Assembly: GCA_021812245.1 (NCBI GenBank)
Contig: JAKAOK010000003.1
Location: 68,528 to 112,915 of the forward strand
Length of the DNA: 44,388 bases
Direction: 5' to 3'
Source of the DNA: a bacterium
GTDB taxonomy: Bacteria; SZUA-79; Acidulodesulfobacterales; Acidulodesulfobacteraceae
The notes under the pieces are model-generated. The model was not told the DNA's origin. It saw only the letters and a program-made list of their open reading frames with translations, and searched no databases. Positions 43,233-44,388 of this stretch are shown here, piece by piece. Numbering within the stretch: position 1 is the stretch's first letter; the number at the start of each line of letters is the position of its first letter. A program made the position numbers and the translations under genes.

Positions 43233-43880
43233 TTACTTATGCAGTTTTCTTCCCGATTTATCAGCGGCGTATATATAGATTATGTTATTATTGGCTCCAG
43301 GGACGGCGCCTTTAACATACATAAGATTTTCATCTGCGTCAATCTTGACCACTTTTAAATTTAAAACGGTTTTTTTATCCATTCCCATATGTCCCGGCAT
43401 TTTTAAGCCCTTAAATACCTTCGACGGATAAGACGACTGTCCTATAGAACCTGGAGCCCTATGAAAATTAGAACCGTGTGTATCTCTGCCGCCTGAGAAA
43501 CCCCATCTTTTAACGACTCCCTGATACCCTTTCCCTTTTGAAATGCCGCTTATAGATACGGATTGTACATCGTTAAATATAGAGATGTCGATAACGTCGC
43601 CTATATTCACGCCGTCTATTTCCAAATCCCTAAATTCTTTTAAAATTTTTAACGGGTTTAAATTATTCTTTGAAAATTTTCCGAGAATAGGTTTTTTTAA
43701 TCTGAACGATTTCGCTTCTTCAAAACCTATTTGCAATGCATCGTATCCATCAGACTGCTTAATCTTTTTCCCCACTACGGTGCAAGGTCCCGCCTTGATA
43801 ACCGTAACGGGCACAATCATGCCGTCCTGATTAAATATCTGCGTCATTCCAATCTTTTTTCCTATTATTGCTTTTATCAT
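43233..43880 (-). CDS. rplC: Large ribosomal subunit protein uL3
   Basis: 215 aa, starting IKAIIGKKIGMTQIF after the Met. It has GISKGKGYQGVVKRWGFSGG, HGSNFHRAPGSIG and KMPGHMGMDKKT. The Gln methylated by PrmB in E. coli corresponds to the IGQSSYPSKVFKG segment. It follows rpsJ by 23 nt. Confidence 0.98.
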   Translation of the reverse strand: MIKAIIGKKIGMTQIFNQDGMIVPVTVIKAGPCTVVGKKIKQSDGYDALQIGFEEAKSFRLKKPILGKFSKNNLNPLKILKEFRDLEIDGVNIGDVIDISIFNDVQSVSISGISKGKGYQGVVKRWGFSGGRDTHGSNFHRAPGSIGQSSYPSKVFKGLKMPGHMGMDKKTVLNLKVVKIDADENLMYVKGAVPGANNNIIYIYAADKSGRKLHK

Positions 43881-43903
43881 AATTTTAATACTCCGAGATT
43901 CAA

Positions 43904-44215
43904 TTAAATCTGCTTAATATCTACATCTATACCTGAAGATAAATCTAATTTCATTAACGCATCAATGGTTGCCTGATTCGGTTCAAGCAAATCAATAATC
44001 CTTTTATGCGTCCTCATCTCAAACTCTTCTCTAGACTTCTTATCCACATGCGGAGAGCGTAAGACGCAGTACTTATTGATTTTAGTCGGCAGCGGTATAG
44101 GTCCGCTAATTTTGGAACCGGTAAGTTTTGCGGTTTCAACTATTTCCGTCACCGATTGATCCAACAAACGATGATCGTATGCTTTAAGCCTGATCCTTAT
44201 CTTTTGAATTTCCAT
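43904..44215 (-). CDS. rpsJ: Small ribosomal subunit protein uS10
   Basis: 103 aa, with [53 protein letters not shown] and [17 protein letters not shown]. It follows tuf by 74 nt; a palindrome lies in that spacer. Confidence 0.98.
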   Translation of the reverse strand: MEIQKIRIRLKAYDHRLLDQSVTEIVETAKLTGSKISGPIPLPTKINKYCVLRSPHVDKKSREEFEMRTHKRIIDLLEPNQATIDALMKLDLSSGIDVDIKQI

Positions 44216-44241
44216 CTTTATTTTATATTACCCCTTTATTA

Positions 44242-44265
44242 GGGGACAGAATTAATTCCATCCCC
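44242..44265. repeat. Imperfect 24-bp palindrome in the tuf-rpsJ spacer
   Basis: Left arm GGGGACAGAATT (44242-44253) and right arm AATTCCATCCCC (44254-44265) match in 10 of 12 positions. It is a decayed or slightly diverged copy of the GGGGACAGA subfamily. Confidence 0.7.
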
Positions 44266-44289
44266 ATTCTATGTTTTTCTATGTTTAAA

Positions 44290-44388
44290 TTACTCTATGA
44301 CCTCTGTTATAACTCCTGCTCCCACAGTGTGTCCGCCTTCTCTTATCGCGAACCTTAATTCCTTTTCGGCGGCAATGGGAGTTATGAG
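44290..44388 (-). CDS. tuf: Elongation factor Tu, C-terminal 32 codons (runs off window)
   Basis: The - strand encodes [19 protein letters not shown] and then [13 protein letters not shown] before TAA at 44290-44292, the invariant C-terminal end of EF-Tu domain 3. The rest is outside the window. tuf directly before rpsJ is the standard str/S10 arrangement. Confidence 0.97.
   Translation of the reverse strand, partial: LITPIAAEKELRFAIREGGHTVGAGVITEVIE

Noticed and set aside
1-44388. CRISPR arrays, tRNA, rRNA, prophage or toxin-antitoxin modules
   Set aside because: No regularly spaced repeats, no cloverleaf or rRNA-like segments and no phage or toxin-like genes were seen while reading both strands.

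Overview
The window reads as one chromosomal segment of an AT-rich Gram-negative bacterium. The Gram-negative call rests on an LptD outer-membrane protein and two dTDP-rhamnose genes. Periplasmic c-type haem proteins, an NtrC-type regulator, the tuf/S10/spc/alpha ribosomal cluster and a contiguous trpEGDCFBA-accD-folC block fit a Desulfobacterota-like (delta-proteobacterial) lineage. An acidophilic, sulfur-cycling relative is possible, but the lineage is inferred from gene content and order and was not tested by any search. Codon use favours A/T. TTG start codons are frequent: at least seven genes use one, six of them ribosomal.

Left end (1-3197, + strand): the 3' part of a LysM-repeat envelope protein containing a 9-G tract, then moeA, then an NtrC-family sigma-54 activator. 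The activator is convergent with a membrane diguanylate cyclase (3194-5137, - strand) that has a periplasmic CxxCH haem motif and a cysteine-rich GAF-like region. From 5138 to 6227 there is a gene-poor stretch holding a possible 39-aa membrane peptide, an AT-rich hairpin, IS-end-like direct repeats, a 77-bp imperfect palindrome and a frameshifted pseudogene. Then come a cation diffusion facilitator (probably Mn-type), purN and purM on the - strand, and a divergent hsp20 on the + strand.

Middle (9388-28943, - strand): ftsY, smc, rsmE and a DUF502 membrane protein form one unit. It is separated by a strong intrinsic terminator from a monohaem cytochrome c gene that has its own promoter. Upstream lies a possible 12-gene transcript: trpE-G-D-C-F-B-A (complete tryptophan pathway from chorismate), accD, folC, lptD, rmlB, rmlD. 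It begins at an extended -10 promoter about 4 nt from the trpE start codon.

Right end (28944-44388, - strand): a complete tuf-S10-spc-alpha array, in transcription order tuf, rpsJ, rplC, D, W, B, rpsS, rplV, rpsC, rplP, rpmC, rpsQ, rplN, X, E, rpsN, rpsH, rplF, R, rpsE, rplO, secY, adk, map, infA, rpmJ, rpsM, K, D, rpoA, rplQ. rpmD (L30) is absent. Between rplQ and trpE sits a 159-bp MITE-like element with perfect 20-bp terminal inverted repeats, 5-bp flanking direct repeats and a perfect 28-bp inner palindrome.

The least expected features are non-coding. Six short, purine/pyrimidine-armed palindromes with T/A-rich centres lie in spacers of this expression-critical cluster and inside the trpB-trpA junction, where one separates the likely Shine-Dalgarno from the trpA start codon. 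Several operon-head promoters also sit so close to the start codon that leaderless mRNAs are predicted. No CRISPR array, tRNA, rRNA, prophage or intact transposase was seen.
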